A stretch of 64,000 nt of DNA. It comes from Paenibacillus sp. JCM 10914. Its GTDB lineage: Bacteria > Bacillota > Bacilli > Paenibacillales > Paenibacillaceae. The notes beneath the pieces were generated by a model. It was not told where the DNA came from. It searched no databases and worked only from the letters and a program-made list of their open reading frames with translations. The stretch covers positions 62,001-126,000 of the forward strand of contig NZ_BAZR01000001.1 of the NCBI RefSeq assembly GCF_001315105.1, in the 5' to 3' direction. Made by a program: the position numbers and the translations under genes. Within the stretch, counting starts at the first letter, position 1, and every line of letters starts with the position of its first letter. Below are positions 40,472 through 49,832 of the stretch, in pieces.

Positions 40472-40963
40472 TCAACCACGTCCGTTCATCAAGATTTGTT
40501 TAAATAGCCGCTGCTGCTGACGTTCGCCGACGACAACCAGGGTGGAGTCCGGAGTTATGACAACGTCAGGACCGGGATTGATTTGCTTGTTGTTCTTATC
40601 TACAGTAGCAATGATTGTTGCACCTGAGGCTTGACGAACGCCGAGATCGCCGATCGATTTACCTGCCCCATAATAATGTGGCTCGATTCGGTACCATTCG
40701 ATGATCAACTCATCAAGTGCCATATCAATCGTCTCAAGCGCTTTAGGCTTATAAGTGAGTCCGCCAACGATAGCAGCAATTTGACGAGCCTCGTCGTCGT
40801 CTACGGAAATCATGGAGATGCTATCATCCGGATCCTCGTAATCGTAATGGTACATCTCACGTCGACCGTCGTCATGAATAATAATGACCAACTTTTCGCC
40901 GCCACGAGTATCAATCACAAATTTCTTGCCAATGCCGGGTAGATCTGTTTCACGTACATGCAT
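40472..40963 (-). CDS. khtT: KhtT, TrkA-C/RCK-type regulatory subunit of the K+/H+ antiporter
   Basis: 163 residues: an N-terminal domain (about 1-75) and a C-terminal RCK_C domain (about 80-160, [20 protein letters not shown] and [18 protein letters not shown]). In B. subtilis KhtT binds c-di-AMP and gates KhtU. AGGAGG precedes the ATG. It overlaps the start of khtU. The third gene of the B. subtilis operon, khtS, is not seen upstream. The 250 bases before it (40964-41213) hold no gene that I recognise. Confidence 0.9.
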   Translation of the reverse strand: MHVRETDLPGIGKKFVIDTRGGEKLVIIIHDDGRREMYHYDYEDPDDSISMISVDDDEARQIAAIVGGLTYKPKALETIDMALDELIIEWYRIEPHYYGAGKSIGDLGVRQASGATIIATVDKNNKQINPGPDVVITPDSTLVVVGERQQQRLFKQILMNGRG

Positions 40964-41213
40964 AGATTAGAATCCTCCTAAGATACACTTATAGTTGTTT
41001 TTTTGTAAACCCAATTTCACACGGATGTCATAAATTTGCATTGCAAAATAAATCAATCATACTCATTCATAAGATCACACACATGACTCGGTAAGCCCAA
41101 GTATATGAATGGTGCGAAAGATCATATATAACCGCCCTATGGATGACAAATAGATGGGACAATGGCGAATTTAAGAAACCGCAGTTGGTTTGAATGCACA
41201 AAAATGGGGCGTA

Positions 41214-41558
41214 CTAAACAAACTTTGACGTGTATTTAATGGGGTATAAAAGTAAAAGCCGGAGTCGAAGCGGAATGATCGGTCGATACGGCAGACGTTT
41301 TCTGGGGATCTGCTGTAAAACAACGACCGACATCATTAAGTACAACGGCACGGAAGTGCCGGCAGACTTAGGTTTGGAGTGGTTTTGAGTGTTTTTTAGA
41401 ACAGCAACATTGAAATGAAGGTAACCCTTGTGGAGGTACCTTTCATCCATTGATTCACTGCCGTAATACTCTTGGACGGGAATATAGAGAGCGAAAGCCG
41501 TGATTAATACAAGCATCATAATCCAAAGGCTTCTTGCTGTCTTAGAAAAACCCTTCAC
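41214..41558 (-). CDS. Small membrane protein of unknown function
   Basis: 114 residues. It begins with one clear membrane segment (about 11-27, SLWIMMLVLITAFALYIPV), then a polar region with GYLHFNVAVLKN. A second weakly hydrophobic stretch (VPLYLMMSVVVLQQ) leads to a very basic tail rich in Arg/Leu/Pro. I do not recognise the family. The basic C-terminus is unusual, and the last third could be out of frame. On the minus strand AAGGAGG lies about 11 bases before the ATG and a -10 TATAAT is upstream with an operator-like palindrome, so the gene is probably real and regulated. Confidence 0.6.
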   Translation of the reverse strand: MKGFSKTARSLWIMMLVLITAFALYIPVQEYYGSESMDERYLHKGYLHFNVAVLKNTQNHSKPKSAGTSVPLYLMMSVVVLQQIPRKRLPYRPIIPLRLRLLLLYPIKYTSKFV

Positions 41559-41609
41559 GGTTACTCCTCCTTCGTCCCAAGCTTCTATGTTAATTATAAC
41601 ATAAAAATA

Positions 41610-41663
41610 ATCGTTCTCAAAATGAGAACGATAAATTATTTTTGAACGATTTTACAGAACGAT
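41610..41663 (-). promoter_or_regulatory. Operator cluster: one palindrome plus repeated GAACGAT boxes
   Basis: ATCGTTCTC and GAGAACGAT (41610-41632) form a perfect nine-base inverted repeat with a five-base spacer. Two more GAACGAT copies follow at 41644 and 41657. On the minus strand the palindrome covers a -35 (TTGAGA), 16 bases from TATAAT, of the small membrane protein gene. The layout suits a metalloregulator of the Fur/Zur type, but the sequence is not a standard Fur, PerR or Zur box. Confidence 0.6.
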
Positions 41664-41685
41664 TGAATTTTTTACATATTCTACA

Positions 41686-41730
41686 AATCAGGCTGAGAAG
41701 CTTAATAACCTGCTTCTCAGCCCTGATTTG
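41686..41730 (-). terminator. Hairpin downstream of the small acidic protein gene
   Basis: AAATCAGGCTGAGAAGC pairs with GCTTCTCAGCCCTGATTT with one bulge around a short loop. The T tract is poor on both strands. Confidence 0.65.
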
Positions 41731-41753
41731 ATAATGAAAAAAGTTGCCTTATA

Positions 41754-41945
41754 TCATTCGTCACGGAGCTTGTCGTAGTTTTCAGTGTCAGGATCCATGT
41801 CTAATTTGTCCACATCTTTATCTTCCAAAATACCCAGGACAAGATCATCCAGTTTATCTGTGGCTGCTTGATCCGAAGCATCCGATTCAGGAATCGGATC
41901 TACGCCTGGAAACTGCCCATCGTGATCGGTTTTCTTTTTGCTCAT
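41754..41945 (-). CDS. Small acidic hypothetical protein
   Basis: 63 residues, strongly acidic (many Asp/Glu) with a short basic start MSKKKTDHDG and no hydrophobic segment. Family not recognised; it resembles the small disordered proteins often found in Paenibacillus. ATG 41945 follows AGGAATGAG at good spacing; the longer frame from 41987 has no SD. Divergent from the zinc-ribbon gene. Confidence 0.55.
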   Translation of the reverse strand: MSKKKTDHDGQFPGVDPIPESDASDQAATDKLDDLVLGILEDKDVDKLDMDPDTENYDKLRDE

Positions 41946-42107
41946 TCTGGTCTCATTCCTTTCTGGCCTATTTTGGCACAAAAGCATGCGTTATATGTAA
42001 CGAATAAACCGATGGCAAGAAACTGAAACAAACGCTCAGAGAGTGCAGTGAGCAAGATTTGGTTTTATAATACATATATAAGTTGGTGTGAATGGAGGCG
42101 AATCTAC

Positions 42108-42548
42108 ATGAGTTTCTTTGATAAATTCAAGGCGGGCATGAACGATGCCGGCAACAAAGCAAAGACATTGGTTGAGATTAATAAGTTAAAGCTGCAGAAT
42201 CACAACAAGAAGAATGAGATCGATAAGCAGCTGCTTGAGATTGGGAGGGCGGTCTATACCGTGAACGAGGCCGATCAGTGGCCGCCAGATCAAGAGAGCA
42301 TTCAGCCTTATGTCCGTCAGATACGTCAATTGAAGCAAGAGATTGAACAGAATCAATTGCAGATCCTGAACCTGACAGAAGAGAAGGTGTGCAGGGAATG
42401 CGGCCATCATGCGGCGGTCAACGCCACGACTTGCTCCCATTGCGGCCATGTTTTTCAGGTCATTCAAGTGACAGCGGAACCGAATGATGAGGAGACAAAA
42501 GAGGCGAGGTTTCTTCCAGATGGGAATGAACCGGAAGAACGGAAGTAG
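42108..42548 (+). CDS. Coiled-coil zinc-ribbon protein
   Basis: 146 residues. A helical, coiled-coil-prone N-terminal part (about 1-98; KLKLQNHNKKNEIDKQLLEI and QIRQLKQEIEQNQLQ) leads to a zinc ribbon of two CxxC pairs (CRECGHHAAVNATTCSHCGH) and an acidic tail. Zinc-ribbon proteins of this shape are common in Firmicutes and mostly uncharacterised. ATG 42108 follows GGAGGCG; a longer frame from 42048 lacks an SD. A TATAAT at 42066-42071 may be its -10. Followed by a good terminator. Confidence 0.8.
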   Translation: MSFFDKFKAGMNDAGNKAKTLVEINKLKLQNHNKKNEIDKQLLEIGRAVYTVNEADQWPPDQESIQPYVRQIRQLKQEIEQNQLQILNLTEEKVCRECGHHAAVNATTCSHCGHVFQVIQVTAEPNDEETKEARFLPDGNEPEERK

Positions 42549-42585
42549 TTGTAGCTGAAATGATTTGGTTGCTTGGTTGCATTAT

Positions 42586-42630
42586 AAGAGTCGCGCTTTG
42601 GGCTGGTTGCTCAAAATGCGACTCTTTTTT
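42586..42630 (+). terminator. Terminator after the zinc-ribbon gene
   Basis: AAGAGTCGC (42586-42594) pairs with GCGACTCTT (42618-42626), followed by further T residues. Confidence 0.85.
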
Positions 42631-42748
42631 GTTCTCATGAAGGAAGCTGGCTATAAGTCAAGAATGATTACAAAGGTTGATCTTAATCACGAGATGCCGT
42701 CGTTATGTAGTAATCATAGTCTACCAAATGGAAGGAGTAGGGGAACAT

Positions 42749-44287
42749 ATGCCCAAGCACAAGGCCTGTGAGGATGAACAGCGAGTCCAAGGAAAACATG
42801 TAAGGCTGTTACAACGTGGCGTTCTGTTGCTTCTCATAAGTATGCTTTTGTTGGCAGGTTGCACCGGATTAGACTCTGCAGACGAAGAATTAGAGCCGTC
42901 GCCCAAGCATTCGTCAATCCATATTGTGATCTCTAATTTAGGCATGACATTTCCCGCCGGCAATGATGAGAATGACAACCCGTATTTGAATTACATCGAA
43001 GATAGCATCGGGTTAGAGATCAAGGTCAACACACCGCCGCCTGAAGTGTACAACGAAAAGCTGGATGTGATTATGTCTTCCGGAAATTTACCGGATATGC
43101 TGCATACGTATGAACCGTTCTGGTTCGACAATTATGTCAAGCAGAAAGCGTTCATGCCGCTGGATGAACTGATTGATGAGTATGGTCCCCATCTGAAAGA
43201 GAAGATTCCAGCCGAGGTATGGGACAGGGTCACATACGGCGGTAGCATCTATGCTGTGCCGAGCCTGAATGAAGTTACCGGGGCGGAGCTGATGTATGTC
43301 AGAAAGGATTGGCTTGACCGACTTGGCTTGGAACCTCCTAAAACCTTGGCAGAATATTATGAGGTGATTCGCGCCTTTACGCAAGATGACCCTGACGGGA
43401 ATGGACTGAATGATACAATCGGTCTAACCTTTACGGTAGGGCTGGGAAGAACTTCACCATTCTTTGGTGCATTCGGAACCCAGCGAAATACGTGGTTTGA
43501 ACGTGATGGACAATTGATACATGGCAGCATCATGCCGGAGACGAAGGAAGCCTTGGCTTTTTTTGCCCGGCTGTACCAGGAGAATCTGCTAGACCGTGAG
43601 TTTCCGCTTAACCTGCAGAACAATCTGTTTGAAAAAGTGGAGAACGGCAAGGTCGGTTTGTTCTCTGCTGCCTGGTATGATACACGAGGACCGATTGCTG
43701 CCAATATGAGCAAGGATCCTAACGCGGAATGGATTCCGCTTGAATATCCGACCGGACCGGATGGACAGAAGGGCGTGGAGGGCAAAGACATCATCCGTGG
43801 GTATAACGTAATTCCTGCAAGCTCTGAGAAGGCTGCCGCGGTTATTCAGATGCTGGACTTTATCGCTAGTGATTACAAGACACTGAAACTCGGATTCGAG
43901 AATGATATATGGCGCTGGAAGGACGGAAAGATTGTAACGGATTTTGCACTTCATGATAAGCATTTATACCGTGGGATTTATCAGTCTCTGGTCGATGTGC
44001 CGGATCAATTGTTGTTTAAGGAACGACTTGATTCTCTCGGGGATTTCAATCTGTACAACAATTTGCAGCAAATTAACCAGAACATTATACCGAATGCCTT
44101 CTATGGGATTCCTACACCTGCCATGACGAAATACACTAAGAAGCTGAGCAATATGGAGGATGTGTTTACGAAGATCATCATGGGCTTGGAACCCCTGGAT
44201 GCATTTGATGATTTCGTGAAGAGGTGGAAGGAAGAGGGGGGAGACGAAATGACAAAGGAAGTGAATGCATGGTATGCCAAGCGATGA
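42749..44287 (+). CDS. Extracellular sugar-binding lipoprotein (SBP family 1, LplA-like), sensor-linked
   Basis: 512 residues with a lipoprotein signal (hydrophobic about 22-37, lipobox LLAGC) and a large type 1 solute-binding fold: KLDVIMSSGNLPDMLHTYE, VRKDWLDRLGLEPPKTLAEY and LDAFDDFVKRWKEEGGDE near the end, all typical of LplA-type oligosaccharide binding proteins. ATG 42749 follows GGAGTAGGGG; the longer frame from 42677 is not needed. It lies 28 bases before the YesM kinase gene and apart from the permeases, so it may be a ligand-sensing partner of the kinase rather than the transporter's own binding protein. Confidence 0.88.
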   Translation: MPKHKACEDEQRVQGKHVRLLQRGVLLLLISMLLLAGCTGLDSADEELEPSPKHSSIHIVISNLGMTFPAGNDENDNPYLNYIEDSIGLEIKVNTPPPEVYNEKLDVIMSSGNLPDMLHTYEPFWFDNYVKQKAFMPLDELIDEYGPHLKEKIPAEVWDRVTYGGSIYAVPSLNEVTGAELMYVRKDWLDRLGLEPPKTLAEYYEVIRAFTQDDPDGNGLNDTIGLTFTVGLGRTSPFFGAFGTQRNTWFERDGQLIHGSIMPETKEALAFFARLYQENLLDREFPLNLQNNLFEKVENGKVGLFSAAWYDTRGPIAANMSKDPNAEWIPLEYPTGPDGQKGVEGKDIIRGYNVIPASSEKAAAVIQMLDFIASDYKTLKLGFENDIWRWKDGKIVTDFALHDKHLYRGIYQSLVDVPDQLLFKERLDSLGDFNLYNNLQQINQNIIPNAFYGIPTPAMTKYTKKLSNMEDVFTKIIMGLEPLDAFDDFVKRWKEEGGDEMTKEVNAWYAKR

Positions 44288-44315
44288 TGGTGTTATGGCT
44301 TAGGGGAGGTGCAGC

Positions 44316-46118
44316 ATGAGTGCGATGTTGCGCTGGATTGTGGATCGGTTCTCGCAAAACATTCAAGCCAGATTGACCGGGTATTTTTTGCTGATCCTAT
44401 TGCCACTTGTCATTATCAGCTTATTTGCCATCGAACGCTCCAGAGACATACTCTATCATCAAGCGGTGGAACGTACGGAAATGGCGTTGTCCTCGGCGAT
44501 GAATCACTTTGATCTGGCACTGCAGAATGTAGAGGAAATCTCCACTTTAATCTCGGGGGACTCGGGTATAAATGAATTGCTGAACAAGAACAGCGTGAAT
44601 TTCTCCGCTCAATCGATTGTTGATTTCTCGTATATCTTGGATCAGTTGCCCCTTTTTGTCTCGGTTAATCGATTCGTTTCCCAAATCACGATCTATCATC
44701 AAGCGTCCAATAGGTTTATATCCACGCACTATGGCGGCAAAAAACTCGAGGGCGAACTCGAACAAGAGTGGCTTGTTGAAGCAGCACGGCGTAATGGCAC
44801 TGGCATTTCTTATGTCATGTCGGAATCACCAGTCACGGACACGGTTACGTTTGGTCAGATAACGAACACCGACAGCATTTCCCTTATTCGGGCGATGGAT
44901 CTATATAACAGCGAGCGACAGTCTAACCTCCTGGTGGTGTCATTCAGCAAGAGTAAGCTGCTGAACATTATGAAGACCTTGCTGCCTTCCGAGAGCAGCC
45001 GGATCTCACTGTTGAATGATAGGGGTGAGGTCGTTGTAGAAACGGGAAGTGTTGACACCGAAATCTCCGACAAGGATATGAAGGTTATGATTGATTCGGA
45101 TTATTCCAAGTGGAGTCTGGAAATGGTTCAAGCCAAGAGCGAACTTTATACGGAGACGGATCAACTGCGGTTATTCACGGTGGCGATCATTGGTCTTAGC
45201 ATCTTGCTGGCCATCATCATTTCGTGGGTCGTCTACAGCGGGATTGCTGCGCCTGTACTGAAATTGTCCCGAGGCATGAAGCGACTAAGCAGCGGCGAAC
45301 TCAACATTCACGTAGATACGAAGCGGAAGGATGAATTCGGCTTTCTGATTCAATCGTTCAACAAGATGGCGGTGATGCAGAAGCACTTAATCGAAGATCA
45401 TTATGAGCAGCAATTGAGACTAACCACAACTGAGCTGAAATTTTTGCAATCCCAGATCAACCCGCATTTCTTGTACAATACACTCGATTCCATCTACTGG
45501 ATGGCCAAAAATTATGATGCGGATGAGATCAGCGAGATGGTCATAAACCTGTCTAAGTTTTTCCGCTTGAGCTTGAACAAAGGCCGGGAAATGTTCACGA
45601 TCGAAGAAAGCATCGTCCATCTTCACTATTATTTGCGAATACAGCAGCTTCGTTTCATGGATAACTTCGAAGTGAATTATGAGATTTCGGAAGATAGTCG
45701 AGCCGTTCCCATACTGAAACTTCTACTCCAGCCATTGGTGGAGAATGCGATAATACACGGGATGGAGGGCAAATCCTCGGGAGGCCGTGTCGTGATCTCC
45801 AGTCACATCGAGAAAGAGAAAACGGTGGTGATCAGCGTGAAGGATAACGGACCCGGTATCGGAGAGGAACGGCTGCGTTATATGCAGCATGAGCTTGAGT
45901 TGATGGATGCGCGGCGGGTGCCAAACTCCACACAGGATGATGAGCATGTGAAGGATCTGTTTGGCCTGCGCAATGTGCTTGGCAGAATGAAGCTCTATTA
46001 TGGGCATGAGGCGAAGCTGGCGGTAGATAGTGTAGTGGGAGTGGGCACAACCGTGACCATCTATCTTCCGTTGGAAAAGTGTAGGGAAGTTAATCTGGAG
46101 ACGTCAAGAAGTTCATAG
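44316..46118 (+). CDS. Sensor histidine kinase, YesM/LytS type
   Basis: 600 residues: membrane segment 1 (about 19-40), an extracellular dCache-like sensor (about 41-284), membrane segment 2 (about 285-308), HAMP (about 310-362), and a His_kinase domain with phospho-acceptor His384 in SQINPHFLYNTLDSIYW. The ATPase has LVENAIIHG (474-482) and DNGPGIG (510-516). The family senses extracellular sugars and phosphorylates AraC-type regulators. GGGGAGG precedes the ATG. The response regulator follows after 25 bases. Confidence 0.94.
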   Translation: MSAMLRWIVDRFSQNIQARLTGYFLLILLPLVIISLFAIERSRDILYHQAVERTEMALSSAMNHFDLALQNVEEISTLISGDSGINELLNKNSVNFSAQSIVDFSYILDQLPLFVSVNRFVSQITIYHQASNRFISTHYGGKKLEGELEQEWLVEAARRNGTGISYVMSESPVTDTVTFGQITNTDSISLIRAMDLYNSERQSNLLVVSFSKSKLLNIMKTLLPSESSRISLLNDRGEVVVETGSVDTEISDKDMKVMIDSDYSKWSLEMVQAKSELYTETDQLRLFTVAIIGLSILLAIIISWVVYSGIAAPVLKLSRGMKRLSSGELNIHVDTKRKDEFGFLIQSFNKMAVMQKHLIEDHYEQQLRLTTTELKFLQSQINPHFLYNTLDSIYWMAKNYDADEISEMVINLSKFFRLSLNKGREMFTIEESIVHLHYYLRIQQLRFMDNFEVNYEISEDSRAVPILKLLLQPLVENAIIHGMEGKSSGGRVVISSHIEKEKTVVISVKDNGPGIGEERLRYMQHELELMDARRVPNSTQDDEHVKDLFGLRNVLGRMKLYYGHEAKLAVDSVVGVGTTVTIYLPLEKCREVNLETSRSS

Positions 46119-46143
46119 ATAATGGCCAAAAGGGGAAATCGAG

Positions 46144-47753
46144 ATGAATCTGATTATCGTTGAGGATGAACCAAGGCTGCGTCATGCGCTAGCCCATAAT
46201 ATTCCTTGGGAACAACATGGTTTGGAGGTGGTGGGCACGGCTTCGAACGGTGTCGAGGCGTTGGAACTGGTCGGGAGAAAGAAGCCTGATATCATGTTAA
46301 TTGATATCCAGATGCCGGAGATGGATGGTCTGACTTTGTTGGGGGAACTTCGAAGCCGCAAGGATATCAGCCAATTGACCAAAATGATTATACTGAGCGG
46401 TCACGATACGTTCGAATTCGCGCAGCTTGCGCTGGAGTTCGGGGTATCGAGGTATTTGCTCAAGCCAGCCGGCGACGAGGAAATCCTGGAAGCCGTATTG
46501 GAGGCGCGCCAGCAACTGCGCTCAGATCTGGAGCAATGGCAGCGCAAGGCGTTGCTCGAACAGAAATGGAAGGATAACCTGCCACATTTGCAAAACCTCT
46601 TCTTCATTCAGTGGGTGAACGGCAGGTATACGCGCGATGAAATCCTGAGCAAGAGCCGGGAGCTCTACATACCGCTGGAAACGGATGATCGTCTTGCCAT
46701 TGCCGTGGTAGATCTGGACCCGCTCTCCGAAGAGGAGACTCGCTTTCAACAAGGGGACTCCGAACTGTTGCAATTCACGATGCAGTGTCTGGCGAAGGAA
46801 TTGCTCTCCCATCCTAATCTGTGGATCACCTCAGATTCAGCGAACATGTTGATGTTGGTGTACGTTCTGAACGAAACCGAGGATACGAACGATGCGATGC
46901 TGCATTTGAATGCTGATGTATCCAAGCTGCTCTCGCAGACACGGGAGGTCTTGAAGCTGACGGCGAGTGCGGGAATATGCGGCGCGACCGGCTCGATTGA
47001 AGATATGAGCCTACTCTATGCTCAAGCTTGTCGCGCGCTCCAGGAGCGGGTGGTGTACGGCCATGATCTCGCTATTCCGTACCGGGAACTGCCCCGGCTT
47101 GATATTCAAGCCGTCATCGTGCAGCAGAATTTGGAGAAATCGCTGGAGATTGCACTTGAAACCGCGGATGAACGCAAGGCGCTGGAAGCACTGCAAGGGT
47201 TGTGGGAGGAGGCGTTCACTAGGCCGGAGTCGTCGGATGATTTTCAGGAGGCGGTCCTTTACATGAACAGCTTCTTCACGCGCATGATCCAGAAGCAGGG
47301 CTGGAGCGTGAAGAAGGTCGTCGGCGAGGACATCTCCTATTTTCATAACGTAAAGCTGCTTAACACCAAATTGCAAACGTGGTCGCTCTTGGAGCGAACG
47401 GTCAAGCATATCATCGCCTTCATGAGTGAGCAACGGAAGACGACCAGCAACCAGGTCGTGAAAGATATCTTGAACCTGCTGGAAGCTGAGATGGATCAGG
47501 AGATTACGCTGCATACGGTTGCTGATCGTCTGTACGTGAATTCGTCTTATCTCAGTCGGCTCTTCAAACAGGAGATGGGTGTCGCGTTCTCTACTTATGT
47601 GCTGGAGCGCAAGATGGAGCGGGCCAAGTCGCCCTGCAGGAGGGCCAGAAGGTATACGATGCCGCGCGGCTTGTCGGATATCGGGATGTCAGTTATTTCA
47701 CGAAGGTATTCAGGAAGTACTGGGGGTTGAACCCGGGGGAATTTAAGGGGTAG
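46144..47753 (+). CDS. Response regulator, YesN type (receiver plus AraC helix-turn-helix), one-base frameshift at the C-terminus
   Basis: About 536 residues once joined. The receiver (1-120) has acidic pocket EDE (7-9), phospho-acceptor Asp54 in LIDIQMPEMDG and LLKPAG. A long linker domain follows, and an AraC double helix-turn-helix begins at LHTVADRLYVNSSYLSRLF. The first frame departs at 47629-47631 and ends at 47730 in an unlikely basic tail. The other frame reads ALQEGQKVYDAARLVGYRDV and SYFTKVFRKYWGLNPGEFKG, the expected second helix-turn-helix. One missing base restores it, and the interval is 2 modulo 3. Presumed target: the lplB operon and itself. Confidence 0.92.
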
Positions 47754-47780
47754 ATGGTGTAATGCAGCAAACATCTCTGT

Positions 47781-48590
47781 TTCGGCACGCGGAGGCGCTC
47801 CGCCAACGAATCGTTCCTCCAATCGCTGTTGTCGCCGAATTTCGGGGATTGGAATGAGGGGAAGGAAAGCAGCTTGGGTTTTCGGCACGTGGTGGCGCTC
47901 CGCCAACGAACCGTTCCTCCAATCGCTGTTGTCGCCGAATTTCAGGATTGGAATGTGAGGGAGAAATTCGGCTCCAAAGGCGACCGCTATCGCTTTTCCG
48001 GAATCGCTTCGTTTGCTCCGCTGGTGCGTGCTGCTGAATGTTCAGTGCGTTCTTCCCCATTGGGTATGTGGGAGGGGAAGATCGCAGCGCAGCAGAGCTT
48101 GCTGCTATATAGAACCCAAGATGGGTGAGCACGCCGTGGCGCACCGCCCACGAACCGTTCCTGCAATCGCTGTTGTCGCCGAATTTCAGGATTGGAATGC
48201 GAGGAAGAAATTCGGCTCCAAAGGCGACCGCTATCGCTTTTCCGGAATCGTTTCGTTCGCTCCGCTGGTGCGTGCTGCTGAGTGTTCAGTGCGTTCTTCC
48301 CCATTAGGTGCGGGGGAGGGGAGCGCAGCAGAGCTTGCTGCTATGTAGAACCCAAGATGGGCGAGCACGCCGTGGCGCACCGCCAACGAACCGTTCCTGC
48401 AATCGCTGTTGTCGCCGAATTTCAGGATCGGAATGTGAGGAAGAAACGCGGCTCCAAAGGCAAGCGCTATCGCTTTTCCGGAATCGTTTCGTTCGCTCCG
48501 CTGGTGCGTGCTATTGAGTGTTCAGTGCGTTCTTCCCCATTAGGTGTGGGGGAGGGAATGTAACGCAGCAAGGCTTGCTGCTAATTCTTA
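47781..48590. repeat. Tandem repeat array A, about 240-bp palindromic units
   Basis: The anchor GAACCGTTCCTxCAATCGC recurs at 47808, 47908, 48152 and 48388, giving steps of 100, 244 and 236 bases: one short copy and three full ones. Within a full unit the first about 105 bases form an imperfect palindrome with apex GCCGAATTTC and GAAATTCGGC, flanked by GTCGCC/GGCGAC. The rest is a spacer with GGTGCG/CGCACC arms. Several open frames cross it but shift phase between units, lack SDs and have no recognisable product, so the array is judged non-coding. It lies between the yesN stop and the first good terminator. Confidence 0.85.
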
Positions 48591-48628
48591 TATTAAATAG
48601 CCGTAAAAGAACACGATTGGAAGACAGG

Positions 48629-48669
48629 CAAGCTGCTCAGGAGATGAATCCTGAGAGGCTTGTTTTTTT
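48629..48669 (+). terminator. Intrinsic terminator after array A
   Basis: CAAGC/GCTTG and CTCAGGA/TCCTGAG form a stem followed by seven T. It is the first strong terminator after yesN, so array A would be transcribed as the 3' end of that mRNA. Confidence 0.85.
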
Positions 48670-48749
48670 ACATTCTCATCCTAGTAGGAGGGGAGTATCC
48701 TTGCCTCTTGAGTAGGGTAGAAAGCATGAGAATCTAGCCCGCAAAAGTT

Positions 48750-49613
48750 CTACCTTCAACGAAGAAGGCGGAATTGTACTGTAGAAGCGAAGCGCGCCCC
48801 TTTATCCCCGGATTTCCACATCGTTCCCTTCAATTCAGAAGAAATCTGGGGGTAAGAGGGATCGGAAGGACAATCCGCATGCGGAGTGCAGAATGAGCTA
48901 ACCAATTTCCTCCTACTAACAGTCAATGATTTGAAAGTTAGGGGCTTGCTTAATTCAAAAGGACTCGACGAAGTAGGACTCGCAGAAGGTAAAACTACTT
49001 CAACGGAGAAGGCGGAATTGTACTGTAGAAGCGAAGCGTGCCCCTTTATCCCCGGATTTCCTCACCATTCCCTTCAATTCAGAAGAAATCCGGGGGTAAG
49101 AGGGATCGGAAGGACAATCCGCAAGCGGAGTGCAGAATGAGCTAACCAGTTTCCTCCTACTAATTGATTTGAAAGTTAGAGGCTTGCTTAGTTAAGAAGA
49201 CTAGACGAAGTAGGACTCGCAGTAGGTGAAACTACTTCAACGAAGAAGGCGGAATTGTACTGTAGAAGCGAAGCGTGCCCCTTTATCCCTGGATGTCCTC
49301 ACCATTCCCGTCAATTCAGAAGAAATCCGGGGGTAAGAGGGATCGGAAGGACAATCCGCAAGCGGAGTGCAGAATGAGCTAACCAGTTTCCTCCTACTAA
49401 TTGATTTGAAAGTTAGGGGCTTGCTTAGCTCAAGAGGACTCGACGAAGTAGGACTCGCAGTAGGTAAAACTACTTCAACGGAGAAGGCGGAATTGTGCTG
49501 TAGAAGCGAAGCGTGCCCCTTTACCCCCGGATTCCCCCACCATTCCCGTTAATTCAGAAGAAATCCGGGGGTAAGAGGGATCGGAAGGACAATCCGCATG
49601 CGGAGTGCAGTAA
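48750..49613. repeat. Tandem repeat array B, about 238-bp palindromic units
   Basis: GGCGGAATTG recurs at 48767, 49011, 49248 and 49486 (steps 244, 237, 238). Each unit has an imperfect palindrome of about 115 bases with apex CCCCGGATTTC and GAAATCCGGGGG, closed outside by GCGGAATTGT against ACAATCCGC. A spacer holding a GAAGTAG/CTACTTC hairpin follows. Short open frames starting MQNELT cross the spacer in two or more units; no SD or domain supports them. 49614-49832 contains only the leader of lplB, in which I see nothing further apart from a possible TACAAT. Confidence 0.85.
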
Positions 49614-49832
49614 CAGCATACAAGAAGACCTCAATTTACATGAAGACTAACAACTAACATACCCACGAAACAATCGCCGCAGCATCATGACACAATCGCT
49701 TACATGCCTCCCCCAACACAACATCAGATTACCATAAATAGTAATCATCCTCGCCTACTCAGTCTGCGCGCCCGGAATTACAATTTTAGATAACCAAGGA
49801 GATTAATTAGATAGAAAGGGGGAGACGAGTCG

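Noticed and set aside
47829-48563. Several overlapping open frames in array A
   Set aside because: They change frame from unit to unit, lack SDs and follow the palindromic repeat rather than any protein family.
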